DNA of 64,000 nt from Nitrospirillum viridazoti CBAmc. GTDB lineage: Bacteria > Pseudomonadota > Alphaproteobacteria > Azospirillales > Azospirillaceae. Position numbers and translations under genes: made by a program. Shown here one piece after another: positions 43,071 to 51,497 of the stretch; within the stretch, counting starts at the first letter, position 1; each line of letters starts with the position of its first letter. Location: positions 372,001-436,000 of the forward strand of contig NZ_CP022110.1 of the NCBI RefSeq assembly GCF_000730165.1, in the 5' to 3' direction. Below the pieces are notes generated by a model. It saw only the letters and a list, made by a program, of their open reading frames with translations. It made no database searches and was not told the origin of the DNA.

Positions 43071-43967
43071 ATGGACCTGCTCGCCCTCGCCGATTTCAAT
43101 CTTGTCGCCCGCCATGGCGGGTTCGGGCGGGCCGCCCGCGCCTCGGGCCGGCCCAAGGCGACCCTGTCCCGCCGGGTGGCCGAGCTGGAGGCGGCCCTCG
43201 ACCTGCGCCTGTTCGAGCGGGGGGGCCGGGTGCTGAAGCTCACCGAGGAAGGGCGGGCCCTGTTTCAGCGGACGGGCGCGCTGCTGACCGAACTGGATGA
43301 GACGGCGGCGGCGATCGCCTCGGGCGGGGACCGGCCGCGGGGGCGGCTGCGGATCAGCGCGCCCCTGCTGTTCTCGCAGACCGCCATGGGCAGGATCGCC
43401 GCCGGCTTCGCGCTGAGATACCCGGACGTCCGGCTGGAGGTCACGACGGAGGACCGGCCTGTCGACATGGTGGAGGAAGGCTACGACCTGGTGATCCGGG
43501 TGAATCCCGATCCGGACGAAAGCCTGGTCGGGCGCAGCTTCCTGCGCGACCGACTGGTCGTCGTCGCCAGTCCCCATCTCGACCGGCCGGCGGACGACCA
43601 CGCGGTCCCGGCCGTGGTCCGGGGCCCCGCGAGCGGGGGCGGGACCTGGGATGTCGTGGGGCCGGCGGGACGGGCGCGCCTCGCGGTGGACCCGGTGCTG
43701 CGCCTGTCGTCGCTGGTCATGGTCCGCGACGCCGTCCGGGCGGGCGTCGGCGCCGCGCGCCTGCCCATTTCCCTGGTGAGCCACGACTTGGCCGCCGGCA
43801 CGCTGGTGCATTGGGGGGATGTGGAGGGGCCGGAGATCGCCCTGTGGGCGCTCTATCCCTCGCGGCGGCTGCTCAGCGCCCGCGTCTCCGCCTTCCTGGA
43901 TTACTTGAAGGAGGCTTTCCCCTCGGGTGCGCCGGAGGAACTCGCGGCCTATATCGGGGGCGCCTGA
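43071..43967 (+). CDS. LysR-family transcriptional regulator
   Basis: This encodes 298 residues from the ATG at 43071. The winged HTH at residues 1-62 reads DFNLVARHGGFGRAARASGR and KATLSRRVAELEAALDLRLF. The C-terminal substrate-binding domain begins near residue 90 (GRLRISAPLLFSQTAMGRI) and includes VDMVEEGYDLVIRV. The group is the CrgA/DsdC-like "LysR, aromatic-quinone" subgroup in overall look. It is divergent from the SRPBCC-SDR pair with 142 bp between starts, so it probably controls that pair and itself in response to a small ligand. Confidence 0.92.
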   Translation: MDLLALADFNLVARHGGFGRAARASGRPKATLSRRVAELEAALDLRLFERGGRVLKLTEEGRALFQRTGALLTELDETAAAIASGGDRPRGRLRISAPLLFSQTAMGRIAAGFALRYPDVRLEVTTEDRPVDMVEEGYDLVIRVNPDPDESLVGRSFLRDRLVVVASPHLDRPADDHAVPAVVRGPASGGGTWDVVGPAGRARLAVDPVLRLSSLVMVRDAVRAGVGAARLPISLVSHDLAAGTLVHWGDVEGPEIALWALYPSRRLLSARVSAFLDYLKEAFPSGAPEELAAYIGGA

Positions 43968-44324
43968 TCAGCCGTCCAGATGGACGGCGCCGTCCTCGAC
44001 GTGCACGCGCACCGGCGTCAGGCTGCGGCCGGCGCAGGGGCCGTGGATGCACAGGCCGTCCTCCACCCGGAACAGGGCGCCGTGGGTGGCGCACTGCAGG
44101 TGGCGGCCGTCGGCGCTCATGAACTGGTCGGGCGTCCAGTCCAGGGTGGTGCCGACATGGGGACAACGGTTGTGATAGGCGAAGGCCCGATCATCCCGCC
44201 GCGCCACCAGGATTTCCTCGCGCGCACTGCCGCTGCCCCAAGTGATCCCTTTCGCCTGGCCATCGGCGATATCGGCCAGGCGGCACAGGGGAGAGGGGGC
44301 CAGAGGGGTGGCCGCCTCAGGCAT
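43968..44324 (-). CDS. Rieske [2Fe-2S] domain protein
   Basis: This is a small ferredoxin-like Rieske protein of 118 residues from the ATG at 44324. The two cluster-binding boxes are CPHVGTTLDW and CATHGALF, giving the Cys-His / Cys-His ligands. It has no membrane segment and is likely a soluble electron carrier or nitrite reductase-small-subunit-like protein. It overlaps the EVE gene by eight bases, so both are read from one transcript. Confidence 0.88.
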   Translation of the reverse strand: MPEAATPLAPSPLCRLADIADGQAKGITWGSGSAREEILVARRDDRAFAYHNRCPHVGTTLDWTPDQFMSADGRHLQCATHGALFRVEDGLCIHGPCAGRSLTPVRVHVEDGAVHLDG

Positions 44325-44730
44325 CGACGCCCATGCGTTGGCAGGCGCCCTTCCACTCCGCATCCGTGATGGGGCAGACGGACAGGCGCGACTGGCGCAC
44401 CAGCGCCATGCTGGACAGCTCGGGGTCGGCCTTGATGTCCTTCAGCGTCAGGGGCGTCTTCACCTGCATCACCGGCTTCAGATCCACCATGACGAAGCGG
44501 CCGCTTTCATCCGACGGGTCGGGGTAGGCCTCGCGCACCACCTCGGCGATGCCCACGATCTCCAACCCCTCGTTGGAGTGATAGAAGAAGGCACGGTCGC
44601 CCACCTTCATGGCCTTCAGGTTGTTGGCGGCCTGGTAATTGCGCACGCCGTCCCAATGGGTGCGGCCGTCCGCCACGAACTTGTCCCACGCATACTTGAA
44701 GGGTTCCGACTTCACCAGCCAGTAGGGCAT
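44317..44730 (-). CDS. EVE-domain protein
   Basis: This encodes 137 residues forming one EVE (PUA-like) domain, a fold thought to bind modified bases in RNA or DNA. It starts MPYWLVKSEPFKYAWDKFVA. WDGVRNYQAANNLKAMKVGD and AFFYHSNEG are the diagnostic aromatic pocket segments, and the length is normal. It lies between the YciI-type gene and the Rieske gene, an arrangement seen in related alphaproteobacteria. Its biological target is unknown. Confidence 0.93.
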   Translation of the reverse strand: MPYWLVKSEPFKYAWDKFVADGRTHWDGVRNYQAANNLKAMKVGDRAFFYHSNEGLEIVGIAEVVREAYPDPSDESGRFVMVDLKPVMQVKTPLTLKDIKADPELSSMALVRQSRLSVCPITDAEWKGACQRMGVDA

Positions 44731-44746
44731 GTTTGGTTCCTTGTTG

Positions 44747-44836
44747 CCTCAAGCGCCGGGCGCGGCCATCCGGCCGCTTGGCTTATCCTCGATTTCCAGT
44801 CCGCCTCCGGCTCCCCAGAAATCTCCGGCGGCCCTC
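44747..44836 (+). repeat. Intergenic three-hairpin repeat, copy E
   Basis: This reads CCTCAAGCGCCGGGCGCGGC, CATCCGGCCGCTTGGCTTAT, CCTCGATTTCCAGTCCGCC, then CCGGCTCCCCAGAAATCTCC and GGCGGCC. Its first half matches copy A almost base for base, and its second half matches copies B and D (TTTCCAGTCC / CCCAGAAAT). It ends earlier and lacks the third hairpin. It lies upstream of the EVE gene and downstream of the YciI-type gene. Confidence 0.75.
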
Positions 44837-44899
44837 CTTTATGTAAACAGGGGGGCGCAGCCTAGGGAAAAACTGGGACGGCGGTGGCGGTGCTGCCGA

Positions 44900-45184
44900 T
44901 CAGGCCTTCGGATAAACGACGCGGAAGGGCTGGATCGTTACGGATTCGAAAAGGCCGGCCTGGGCATAAGGATCGGCGGCGGCGAAGGCCTGGGCGGCGG
45001 CTTCGTCGGGGAAATCCACGACCAACAGGCTGCCCACGGGGCTCTTGCCCTCGGCGTCCAGCAGGGGGCCGGCCACGACGATATGGGCCACCTGGGTGTC
45101 CAGGTACTCCAGGTGCTTCGGGCGGGTGGCCAGGCGCAGGTCCAGGTTGCCGGGCTTGTCGGTGCAGGTGATGGCGAAGTGCAT
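44900..45184 (-). CDS. YciI-family protein
   Basis: This encodes 94 residues of the YciI-like (ferredoxin-fold) family. HFAITCTDKPGNLDLRLATR at the start, RPKHLEYL with the conserved His and VAGPLLDAEGKSPVGSLLV are typical, as is AAADPYAQAGLFESV with the conserved Asp-Pro-Tyr. The conserved His/Asp pair suggests a small-molecule enzymatic role, but the substrate is unknown. It lies 23 bp downstream of gpsA on the same strand. Confidence 0.9.
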   Translation of the reverse strand: MHFAITCTDKPGNLDLRLATRPKHLEYLDTQVAHIVVAGPLLDAEGKSPVGSLLVVDFPDEAAAQAFAAADPYAQAGLFESVTIQPFRVVYPKA

Positions 45185-45207
45185 GGGAACGGCTCTCCGA
45201 TAAGGGC

Positions 45208-46200
45208 TTATGCGCCCTCAGTTTTGAGGGGGCGGGACAACAGGGACTGGATGGTGGCGTTGACGTCGGCGCCATGGTTCAGGATAGCGTCCACCGCCTG
45301 GCAGATGGGCATGTCCACGCTCCGGAGGGCCGCGAGGCGCACCACGGCTTCCGCCGTGTAGACGCCCTCCGCCACCGAATTGCGGCCGGCCAGGATGGTG
45401 GCCAGGGGCTGGCCCTGGCCCAGGGCATGGCCCAGCGACATGTTGCGCGACTGCAGGCTGCCGCAGGTCAGCGTCAGGTCGCCCAGGCCCGACAGGCCCA
45501 TGAAGGTTTCCGGCCTGGCGCCCAGCGACTGGCCCAGGCGGGCGATCTCCGCCAGTCCGCGGGTGATCAGGGCCGCGCGGGCGTTGTCGCCCAGGGCGCG
45601 GCCGGCGACGATGCCACAGGCGATGGCCAGCACGTTCTTCACCGCCCCGCCGATCTCCGCCCCCACCAGGTCGTCGCTGGCATAAGGGCGGAACGTCAGG
45701 CTGCCCAGGGCCTGGGCCAGGCCCTGGCTCAGGGTCGCGTCACGGCAGGCGAGGGTCACGGCGGTGGGCAGGCCCCGCGCCACCTCGGCGGCGAAGGTGG
45801 GGCCGGACAGCACGGCCAGCGGCGTGTCGGGCAACTCGCCGGCCGTCACCTCGGTCATCAGGCTGCCGGTGGCGATCTCGATGCCCTTGGCGCACAGCAC
45901 CACCGGCGTGCCCGTGGCCAGCAGGGGCTTCAGCTTGGCCGTCGTGGTGCGGATGTGCTGCGCCGGCGTCACCAGCAGCACGGCATCGGCCCGCACGGCC
46001 TCCGCCAGGTCGCCGGTGGCGCGGATGGCGGGGTCCAACGCCACGCCGGCCAGGAAGGGGGTGTTCTCGTGGCCGCCATTGACGGCGGCCACCACCTCGG
46101 GCTCGCGCGCCCACAGCACCACGTCACGCCCGGCCCGGCGGGCGGCCATGGCCAGCGCCGTGCCCCAGGCGCCCGCCCCGATGACACCGATCCGCTGCAT
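45208..46200 (-). CDS. gpsA: Glycerol-3-phosphate dehydrogenase [NAD(P)+]
   Basis: GpsA reduces dihydroxyacetone phosphate to sn-glycerol-3-phosphate for phospholipid synthesis. The 330-residue protein has the nucleotide-binding [13 protein letters not shown], then [25 protein letters not shown] and the catalytic-lysine segment [16 protein letters not shown]. Length is normal. In many relatives it lies directly after tsaD; here a secreted hydrolase and a toxin-antitoxin pair, both on the opposite strand, lie between them. Confidence 0.97.
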   Translation of the reverse strand: MQRIGVIGAGAWGTALAMAARRAGRDVVLWAREPEVVAAVNGGHENTPFLAGVALDPAIRATGDLAEAVRADAVLLVTPAQHIRTTTAKLKPLLATGTPVVLCAKGIEIATGSLMTEVTAGELPDTPLAVLSGPTFAAEVARGLPTAVTLACRDATLSQGLAQALGSLTFRPYASDDLVGAEIGGAVKNVLAIACGIVAGRALGDNARAALITRGLAEIARLGQSLGARPETFMGLSGLGDLTLTCGSLQSRNMSLGHALGQGQPLATILAGRNSVAEGVYTAEAVVRLAALRSVDMPICQAVDAILNHGADVNATIQSLLSRPLKTEGA

Positions 46201-46377
46201 TTCATCCCCTCCGGACGCTATAAGCGATTGCTGGCCTTGGCTTACCCCGGATGGACCGGCTTCCGCAATGGGCCGGTGGCGGCGGTGCCGAGGCGATGAT
46301 ACCGTGGCGCCCAGCCGACCGGGCGGTGAACCGGCGGACGAAACAGGGACATGGCTTCTGAATAAGGGGATGCCGAA

Positions 46378-47760
46378 ATGGCTGTTGGTACGATGACGAC
46401 GGCGGGCCGCGCCCGTCGCGCCGCCTATTCCTTTGCCCTGCTGGCCGGTTGCGCACTGGCGCCGTTAGGTGCTCAGGCGCAGGACGCGGCCCCGGCTGCC
46501 AAGCCGGTGGTGCTGCATTGCCCAGCGTTGCTTGATTCGGTGGCCGGCAAGATGCTGGGCCAGAGCAGCGTGGTTATCCAGGGCGACCGCGTCACCGAGG
46601 TGGTCTCCGGCTATGTCACCCGGCCGGAGGCCGAGGTGGTTGAGCTGGCGGGGGAGACTTGCCTGCCCGGCCTGATCGACGCCCATGTCCATCTCAGCAA
46701 CGAATTCACCCCCACCGTCTACAGCGACATGCTGCACTTCAACCTGGCCGACTGGGTGGTGCGCAGCACGGTGTGGGCCAAGCGCACCCTGCTGGGCGGC
46801 TTCACCACCGTGCGCAACCTGGGCGACAGCCATTATGAGACGGTGGCCCTGCGCGATCAGATCAACAAGGGCTGGGTGGCCGGCCCGCGCATCCTGACCG
46901 CCGGCCCCGCCATCGGCTCCACCGGCGGTCATGCCGACGACGGCGATGGCCTGCGCATGGACCTGCAGCCCGACGTGGGCGCGCACGACAGCATCATCAA
47001 CGGCACGGCCGACGCCTGGAAGGCGGTGCGCGAGCATTACAAGCAGAACGTCGACACCATCAAGATCATGACCACCGGCGGCGTGCTGGACCTGTCGGGC
47101 AGCGTGGACAACAGCCAGCTGACGGAGGAGGAGACCAAGGCCCTGGTCGCCGCGGCGCATGAGTACGGCTACATCGTCGGCGTCCACGCCCACGGGGCGG
47201 AGGGCATCCGCCGCGCCGTCGTCGCCGGCGCCGACAGCATCGAGCACGGCACCTTCATGGACGCCCAGGACATGAAGCTGATGAAGGAGCACGGCACCTA
47301 CTACGTGCCCACTATCTATACCGGCACCTATGTGACGGAGAAGGCCAAGGGCAACCCCCATGCCTATCCGCCGGCGGTGCAGGCCAAGGCCCTGCTGGTG
47401 GGGCCGCAGCTGATGAAGACGGTGGGCGACGCCTATAAGGCGGGGGTGAAGTTCGCCTACGGCACCGACGCCGGCGTCTACCCGCACGGTGAGAACTGGA
47501 AGGACTTCCCGCTGCTGGTCCAGGTGGGCATGCCGGCGATGTACGCCCTGCAGATGGCGACCATCAACGCCGCCACCCTGCTGAAGAAGGACAAGGATAT
47601 CGGCAGCGTTGCCGCGGGCAAGTACGCCGACATCGTCGCCGTTCCCGGCGACCCGACCAAGGACATCACCCTGATGGGCAAGGTCGACTTCGTGATGAAG
47701 GGCGGCGTCGTCTTCAAGAAGGGCGGGGCGGAACAGGTGTTCACCAGCACCGCGCATTGA
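46378..47760 (+). CDS. Secreted metal-dependent amidohydrolase (Xaa-Pro dipeptidase-like)
   Basis: This encodes 460 residues. The N-terminus is a signal peptide ([20 protein letters not shown]), so it acts outside the cytoplasm. The amidohydrolase metal site is complete: [10 protein letters not shown], the metal-bridging Lys in IKIMTTGGV, His in [10 protein letters not shown] and SIEHGTF, and Asp in [11 protein letters not shown]. The layout matches imidazolonepropionase-like dipeptidases that cleave Xaa-Pro peptides or beta-aspartyl compounds. It is divergent from gpsA and lies 136 bp upstream of the higBA module. Confidence 0.88.
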   Translation: MAVGTMTTAGRARRAAYSFALLAGCALAPLGAQAQDAAPAAKPVVLHCPALLDSVAGKMLGQSSVVIQGDRVTEVVSGYVTRPEAEVVELAGETCLPGLIDAHVHLSNEFTPTVYSDMLHFNLADWVVRSTVWAKRTLLGGFTTVRNLGDSHYETVALRDQINKGWVAGPRILTAGPAIGSTGGHADDGDGLRMDLQPDVGAHDSIINGTADAWKAVREHYKQNVDTIKIMTTGGVLDLSGSVDNSQLTEEETKALVAAAHEYGYIVGVHAHGAEGIRRAVVAGADSIEHGTFMDAQDMKLMKEHGTYYVPTIYTGTYVTEKAKGNPHAYPPAVQAKALLVGPQLMKTVGDAYKAGVKFAYGTDAGVYPHGENWKDFPLLVQVGMPAMYALQMATINAATLLKKDKDIGSVAAGKYADIVAVPGDPTKDITLMGKVDFVMKGGVVFKKGGAEQVFTSTAH

Positions 47761-47840
47761 GGGAGCCTGCCTTCGCCGATGGTGGCGAGGGCATCGGCCT
47801 AGCGACGCCCTATCAAGGACATGGTCACGGGGGCAAGGAT

Positions 47841-47880
47841 GTTCCCGGACCGGGAACGCTCTTGTTCCCGGTCCGGGAAC
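47841..47880 (+). promoter_or_regulatory. Double palindromic operator of higBA
   Basis: There are two 17-bp near-identical palindromes, GTTCCCGG-A-CCGGGAAC (47841-47857) and GTTCCCGG-T-CCGGGAAC (47864-47880), separated by six bases. Their centres are 23 bp apart. They lie 17 bp before the toxin start, next to a possible -10 (CTATGGT), as expected for autorepression by HigA. Confidence 0.85.
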
Positions 47881-47896
47881 GGGCTATGGTTGGATC

Positions 47897-48193
47897 ATGC
47901 AAGTCATAGCCCTGCGCACGCTACGCCAGTTCTGGGTAAAGCATCCCAGGGCGGAGGCTTCCGTCCGGGGATGGTATGCGGTGGCCGCCAGGGCTGAGTG
48001 GGCCGGCCCTGCCGACATCAAGGCGCAGTTCGGTTTGACCGTGGATTTCGTGGGGGATAACCGGGTGATCTTTGATCTAGGCGGCAACAAATTCCGCCTG
48101 ATCGTCCATGTGTCCTACACGTTCAGGCGCGTTCTGGTGAAATTCATCGGAACGCATGCCGAATACGACAAGATTGATGCGGAGACTGTGTGA
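47897..48193 (+). CDS. higB: HigB-family toxin (mRNA interferase-like)
   Basis: This is a type II toxin of 98 residues. The family pattern is clear: KHPRAEASVRGWYAVAARAE, then VDFVGDNRVIFDLGGNKFRL and the end KFIGTHAEYDKIDAE. HigB toxins cut mRNA on translating ribosomes. The order toxin-antitoxin, opposite to most type II modules, is typical of higBA. Its stop overlaps the antitoxin start (TGATG). A paired palindrome just upstream is the likely operator. Confidence 0.93.
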   Translation: MQVIALRTLRQFWVKHPRAEASVRGWYAVAARAEWAGPADIKAQFGLTVDFVGDNRVIFDLGGNKFRLIVHVSYTFRRVLVKFIGTHAEYDKIDAETV

Positions 48194-48567
48194 TGAACAT
48201 CCGCCCCCTGCGATCCGAAGCGGATTACGAACAGGCCTTGGCCGACATTGAGCGCTTCTTTGAAAACGAACCCGCCCCGGGCACGGTGGAAGCGGACGAC
48301 TTTGATTTGCTAGCCTTGGTCATCGCCGACTATGAGGCGAAGCATTGGCCCATCGAGGTCCCCGACCCGGTGGACGCCATCAAGTTCCAGATGCAGGCCC
48401 GGGGCTACAGCCAGCGCGACCTGTCCGTCCTTTTGGGGTCACGATCCCGGGCATCGGAAATCCTGTCCCGCAAACGGTCCTTGACCATGGAAATGGCCTG
48501 GAAGCTCAATCGCGAATGGGGCATTCCGGCGGAGTGTCTGATTCGTCCAAGCAATAGCGCCAACTGA
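48193..48567 (+). CDS. higA: HigA-family antitoxin (XRE-type)
   Basis: This encodes 124 residues from the ATG at 48193. An N-terminal helical segment (RSEADYEQALADIERFFENE) precedes a C-terminal HTH domain (FQMQARGYSQRDLSVLLGSR, ASEILSRKRSLTMEMAWKLN). HigA neutralises HigB and represses the operon through the HTH. It ends eight bases before the convergent tsaD stop, so no room is left for a separate terminator. Confidence 0.93.
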   Translation: MNIRPLRSEADYEQALADIERFFENEPAPGTVEADDFDLLALVIADYEAKHWPIEVPDPVDAIKFQMQARGYSQRDLSVLLGSRSRASEILSRKRSLTMEMAWKLNREWGIPAECLIRPSNSAN

Positions 48568-48575
48568 CGCGACGC

Positions 48576-49634
48576 TTACGCTTTCACCCCCGCGAACTTC
48601 ATCGGCTTCGCGGTCGGGTCCAGCGGCCAGCGGGGGCGGGGGGCGAAGTCCAGGCCGTCGGTCTGGCCCAGGCGGAAGCGTTCCAGCCCCGCCCAGGCGA
48701 TCATGGCGGCGTTGTCGGTGCACAGGGCCAGGGGCGGGGCGGTGAAGGTCAGGCCGCGCTTGGCGGCCAGCTTGGCCAACTGTTCCCGCAGGTACTTGTT
48801 GGCGGCCACGCCGCCGGCCACGACCAGGTGCTTGCCGGTGGGGTGGCGGCCCTTGAAGGCCTTGATGGCCCGGTCGCAGCGGTCCAGCAGTGATTGGCCC
48901 ACGGCGTGATGGAAGGCGGCGGCGAGATCGGCGACGTCGGCCTCCGTCGGGGTGCCCAGCTGTTCCACATGCCGGCGCACGGCGGTCTTGAGGCCGGAGA
49001 AGGAGAAGTCGCAGTCCGGCCGCCCCTTCATCGGGGCTGGCAGGTCGAAGCGGCCGGGGTTGGTGGCCTTCTGTGCGGCCTTCTCCAGCAGCGGGCCGCC
49101 CGGATAGCCCAGGCCCAGCAGCTTGGCGGTCTTGTCGAAGGCCTCGCCCACCGCGTCGTCGATGGTGGTGCCCAGGCGGCGGTACCGGCCCACGCCTTCC
49201 ACCTCCAACAACTGGCAGTGCCCGCCCGATACCAGCAGCAGCAGGTAGGGAAAGGGCACGTCGTCCGTCAGGCGCGCCGTCAGGGCGTGGCCTTCCAGGT
49301 GGTTCACGGCGACGAAGGGCAGGCCGCGCGCCGCTGCCATGGCCTTGGCCGTCATGACGCCGACGATCACCCCGCCGATCAGGCCGGGCCCGCCGGTGGC
49401 GGCGATGGCGTCCACTTGGCCCAGATCCAGGTGCGCCTCATCCAGCGCCTGCCGGATCAGGCCGTCCAGGTAATGCAGGTGGGCGCGGGCCGCCACCTCC
49501 GGCACGACGCCGCCATAGGGGCGATGCTCGTCCAGCTGCGACAGCACGACGTTGGCGCGGATGCCCCGCGCGTCATCGACGATGGCGCAGGCGGTTTCAT
49601 CACAACTGGTCTCGATACCCAGGACGATCATCAC
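48576..49634 (-). CDS. tsaD: tRNA N6-threonylcarbamoyladenosine synthase TsaD
   Basis: TsaD transfers the threonylcarbamoyl group to A37 of ANN-decoding tRNAs, with TsaB and TsaE. The 352-residue protein has the ASKHA-fold start [17 protein letters not shown], the metal-binding [13 protein letters not shown] (His-x-x-x-His) and the nucleotide-binding VSGGHCQLL. The C-terminal [15 protein letters not shown] and [12 protein letters not shown] motifs are complete. It is divergent from hemC, as in many alphaproteobacteria. Confidence 0.97.
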   Translation of the reverse strand: MMIVLGIETSCDETACAIVDDARGIRANVVLSQLDEHRPYGGVVPEVAARAHLHYLDGLIRQALDEAHLDLGQVDAIAATGGPGLIGGVIVGVMTAKAMAAARGLPFVAVNHLEGHALTARLTDDVPFPYLLLLVSGGHCQLLEVEGVGRYRRLGTTIDDAVGEAFDKTAKLLGLGYPGGPLLEKAAQKATNPGRFDLPAPMKGRPDCDFSFSGLKTAVRRHVEQLGTPTEADVADLAAAFHHAVGQSLLDRCDRAIKAFKGRHPTGKHLVVAGGVAANKYLREQLAKLAAKRGLTFTAPPLALCTDNAAMIAWAGLERFRLGQTDGLDFAPRPRWPLDPTAKPMKFAGVKA

Positions 49635-49755
49635 TCAAAACCCTTGGGCCATCCGGCATGCGCCGGACCTAAGCCATATCAAATCGGCATCATTTCCGCC
49701 GTTGTCACCGACCGGGCCCTTTCCCGCAACCGCAAAGGGGGATAGACAGGCAAGC

Positions 49756-50733
49756 ATGACGACCGCGACGCCCTCCCATACTCCACAGGCTCCCCTCCGC
49801 ATCGGCACGCCCCTGCGTATCGGAACAAGGGGCAGCCCCCTGGCCCTGGCCCAGGCGCATGAGACGCGCGACCGGCTGGGGGCGGCCCATCCCCACCTTG
49901 CTGTGCCGGGCGCCATCGAGATCGTCGTCATCAAGACGACGGGCGACCGCATCCTGGACCGCACCCTGGCGGAGGCCGGCGGCAAGGGCCTGTTCACCAA
50001 GGAGATCGAGGACGCCCTGCTGGCGGGGGAGATCGACCTGGCCGTCCACTCCATGAAGGACGTGCCCACGGTGCTGCCCCAGGGGCTGGATATCACCTGC
50101 CTGCTGCCACGCGAGGATCCTCGCGATGCCTGGTTCAGCCGCGACGGCGCCACGCTGATGGAACTTCCCGCCGGCGCCGTCGTCGGCACCGCCAGCCTGC
50201 GGCGCCAGGCGCAGGTGCTGGCCCGCCGCCCGGACCTGACCGTGGTGCCCCTGCGCGGTAATGTGCAGACCCGCCTGCGCAAGCTGGCGGAGGGCGAGGT
50301 GGACGCGACCCTGCTGGCCATGGCCGGTCTGCGGCGCCTGGACTTGGCCGACAAGGTGACGGCGGTGCTGGAGGCGGACGTGATGCTGCCCGCCGTGGCC
50401 CAAGGCGCCATCGGCATCGAGGCCCGCATCGCCGACGCCGCGACCAACCGCCTGCTCGCTCCGCTGAACTGCGCCGACACCGCCCTGCGCGTGACGGCGG
50501 AGCGGGGGGTGCTGACGGCCCTGGACGGGTCCTGCCGCACCCCCATCGCCGCGCTGGCGCGGGTGCTGGCCGACGGCAGCGTGAATATGGAGGCCATGGC
50601 GCTCAGCCCCGACGGCCGCACCATCGTCACCACCAGCCGCCGCTTCCTGGCCAGTGATGCGCGGGCCGCCGGCCTGGACGCGGGTGCCGAGCTGAAGGGC
50701 CGCCTGCCGCCCGGCATCTTCACCGCGTCCTGA
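49756..50733 (+). CDS. hemC: Porphobilinogen deaminase
   Basis: HemC joins four porphobilinogens into hydroxymethylbilane for heme and cobalamin. From the ATG at 49756 it has 325 residues. The catalytic Asp lies in HSMKDVPTVLP, the dipyrromethane cofactor Cys in LDGSCRTPIAA. GTASLRRQAQVLA and LRGNVQTRLRKL are the usual Arg-rich segments. The beginning shows a tandem duplication (PLRIGT-PLRIGT) before RGSPLALAQA, adding six residues. It is followed by hemD after 21 bp. Confidence 0.97.
   Translation: MTTATPSHTPQAPLRIGTPLRIGTRGSPLALAQAHETRDRLGAAHPHLAVPGAIEIVVIKTTGDRILDRTLAEAGGKGLFTKEIEDALLAGEIDLAVHSMKDVPTVLPQGLDITCLLPREDPRDAWFSRDGATLMELPAGAVVGTASLRRQAQVLARRPDLTVVPLRGNVQTRLRKLAEGEVDATLLAMAGLRRLDLADKVTAVLEADVMLPAVAQGAIGIEARIADAATNRLLAPLNCADTALRVTAERGVLTALDGSCRTPIAALARVLADGSVNMEAMALSPDGRTIVTTSRRFLASDARAAGLDAGAELKGRLPPGIFTAS
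49792..49827 (+). repeat. 18-bp duplication at start of hemC
   Basis: CCCCTCCGCATCGGCACG is followed directly by CCCCTGCGTATCGGAACA. It encodes PLRIGT twice; only one copy corresponds to the family's first strand. Confidence 0.65.
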
Positions 50734-50754
50734 CGGCGGGACGGGGCGGCACCC

Positions 50755-51480
50755 ATGGCCACCGTCCTCATCACCCGCCCCCAGCCGGAGGCCGACCGCA
50801 CGGCGGCGGCCGTGGCGGCCCTGGGCCACGACGTCCTGATCGACCCGCTGCTTACGGTGGAGGACATGGACGTTGCCCTGCCGCCGCATGTGCAGGCCGT
50901 GCTGATCACCAGCGTCAACGGCGTACGGGCCCTGGCCCGGCAGGGCGCGCCCCGTACGTGGCCCCTGTACGCAGTGGGCGACCGCACCGCCGCCGCGGCG
51001 CGCGAACTGGGTTTCACCACCGTGCGGTCCGCCGCCGGTGACGCGGACGACCTGGTTCGCCTGGTGGCGGCTGAAACCCGGCCCGAAGCGGGTCTGCTGC
51101 TGCACGCTGCGGGAGCCGACGTGGCGGGCGATCCCGCCGGCGCCTTGGCGGCCCAGGGTTTCACCGCCCGGCGCCTGGTTCTCTACCGCGCGGTGGCGGC
51201 GGACACCCTGCTACCCGGCGTCCGCGACGCGTTGGTGGCCGGCGCGGTTGACCATGTGCTGCTTTTTTCTCCCCGGTCGGCGCGTACGTTTGTTAACCTT
51301 GCGGTACAGGGCGGCGCCGATCTGGGCGCCGTTTCAGCCCTGTGCCTCAGCCCGGCGGTGGCGGGCGCCCTGGGAGACGCCCCCCTGTTCCGCCATGTCG
51401 CCGTGGCCGCCCATCCCAACCAGGCCGCCCTGTTGGACCTGCTGGCCCTGGCGCCCGACGGGCCTGGACGCGTTTTTTAG
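50755..51480 (+). CDS. hemD: Uroporphyrinogen-III synthase
   Basis: HemD closes hydroxymethylbilane to uroporphyrinogen III. The 241-residue protein shows the weakly conserved family pattern: VLITRPQPEADRTAAAVAAL, then VLITSVNGVRALARQ and YAVGDRTAAAARELGF. LFSPRSARTFVNL near residue 165 is the typical second-domain strand. Placement between hemC and the mitofilin-like gene supports it fully. Length is normal for the single-domain form. Confidence 0.95.
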   Translation: MATVLITRPQPEADRTAAAVAALGHDVLIDPLLTVEDMDVALPPHVQAVLITSVNGVRALARQGAPRTWPLYAVGDRTAAAARELGFTTVRSAAGDADDLVRLVAAETRPEAGLLLHAAGADVAGDPAGALAAQGFTARRLVLYRAVAADTLLPGVRDALVAGAVDHVLLFSPRSARTFVNLAVQGGADLGAVSALCLSPAVAGALGDAPLFRHVAVAAHPNQAALLDLLALAPDGPGRVF

Positions 51481-51497
51481 GATGAAAGGATCGCCGT

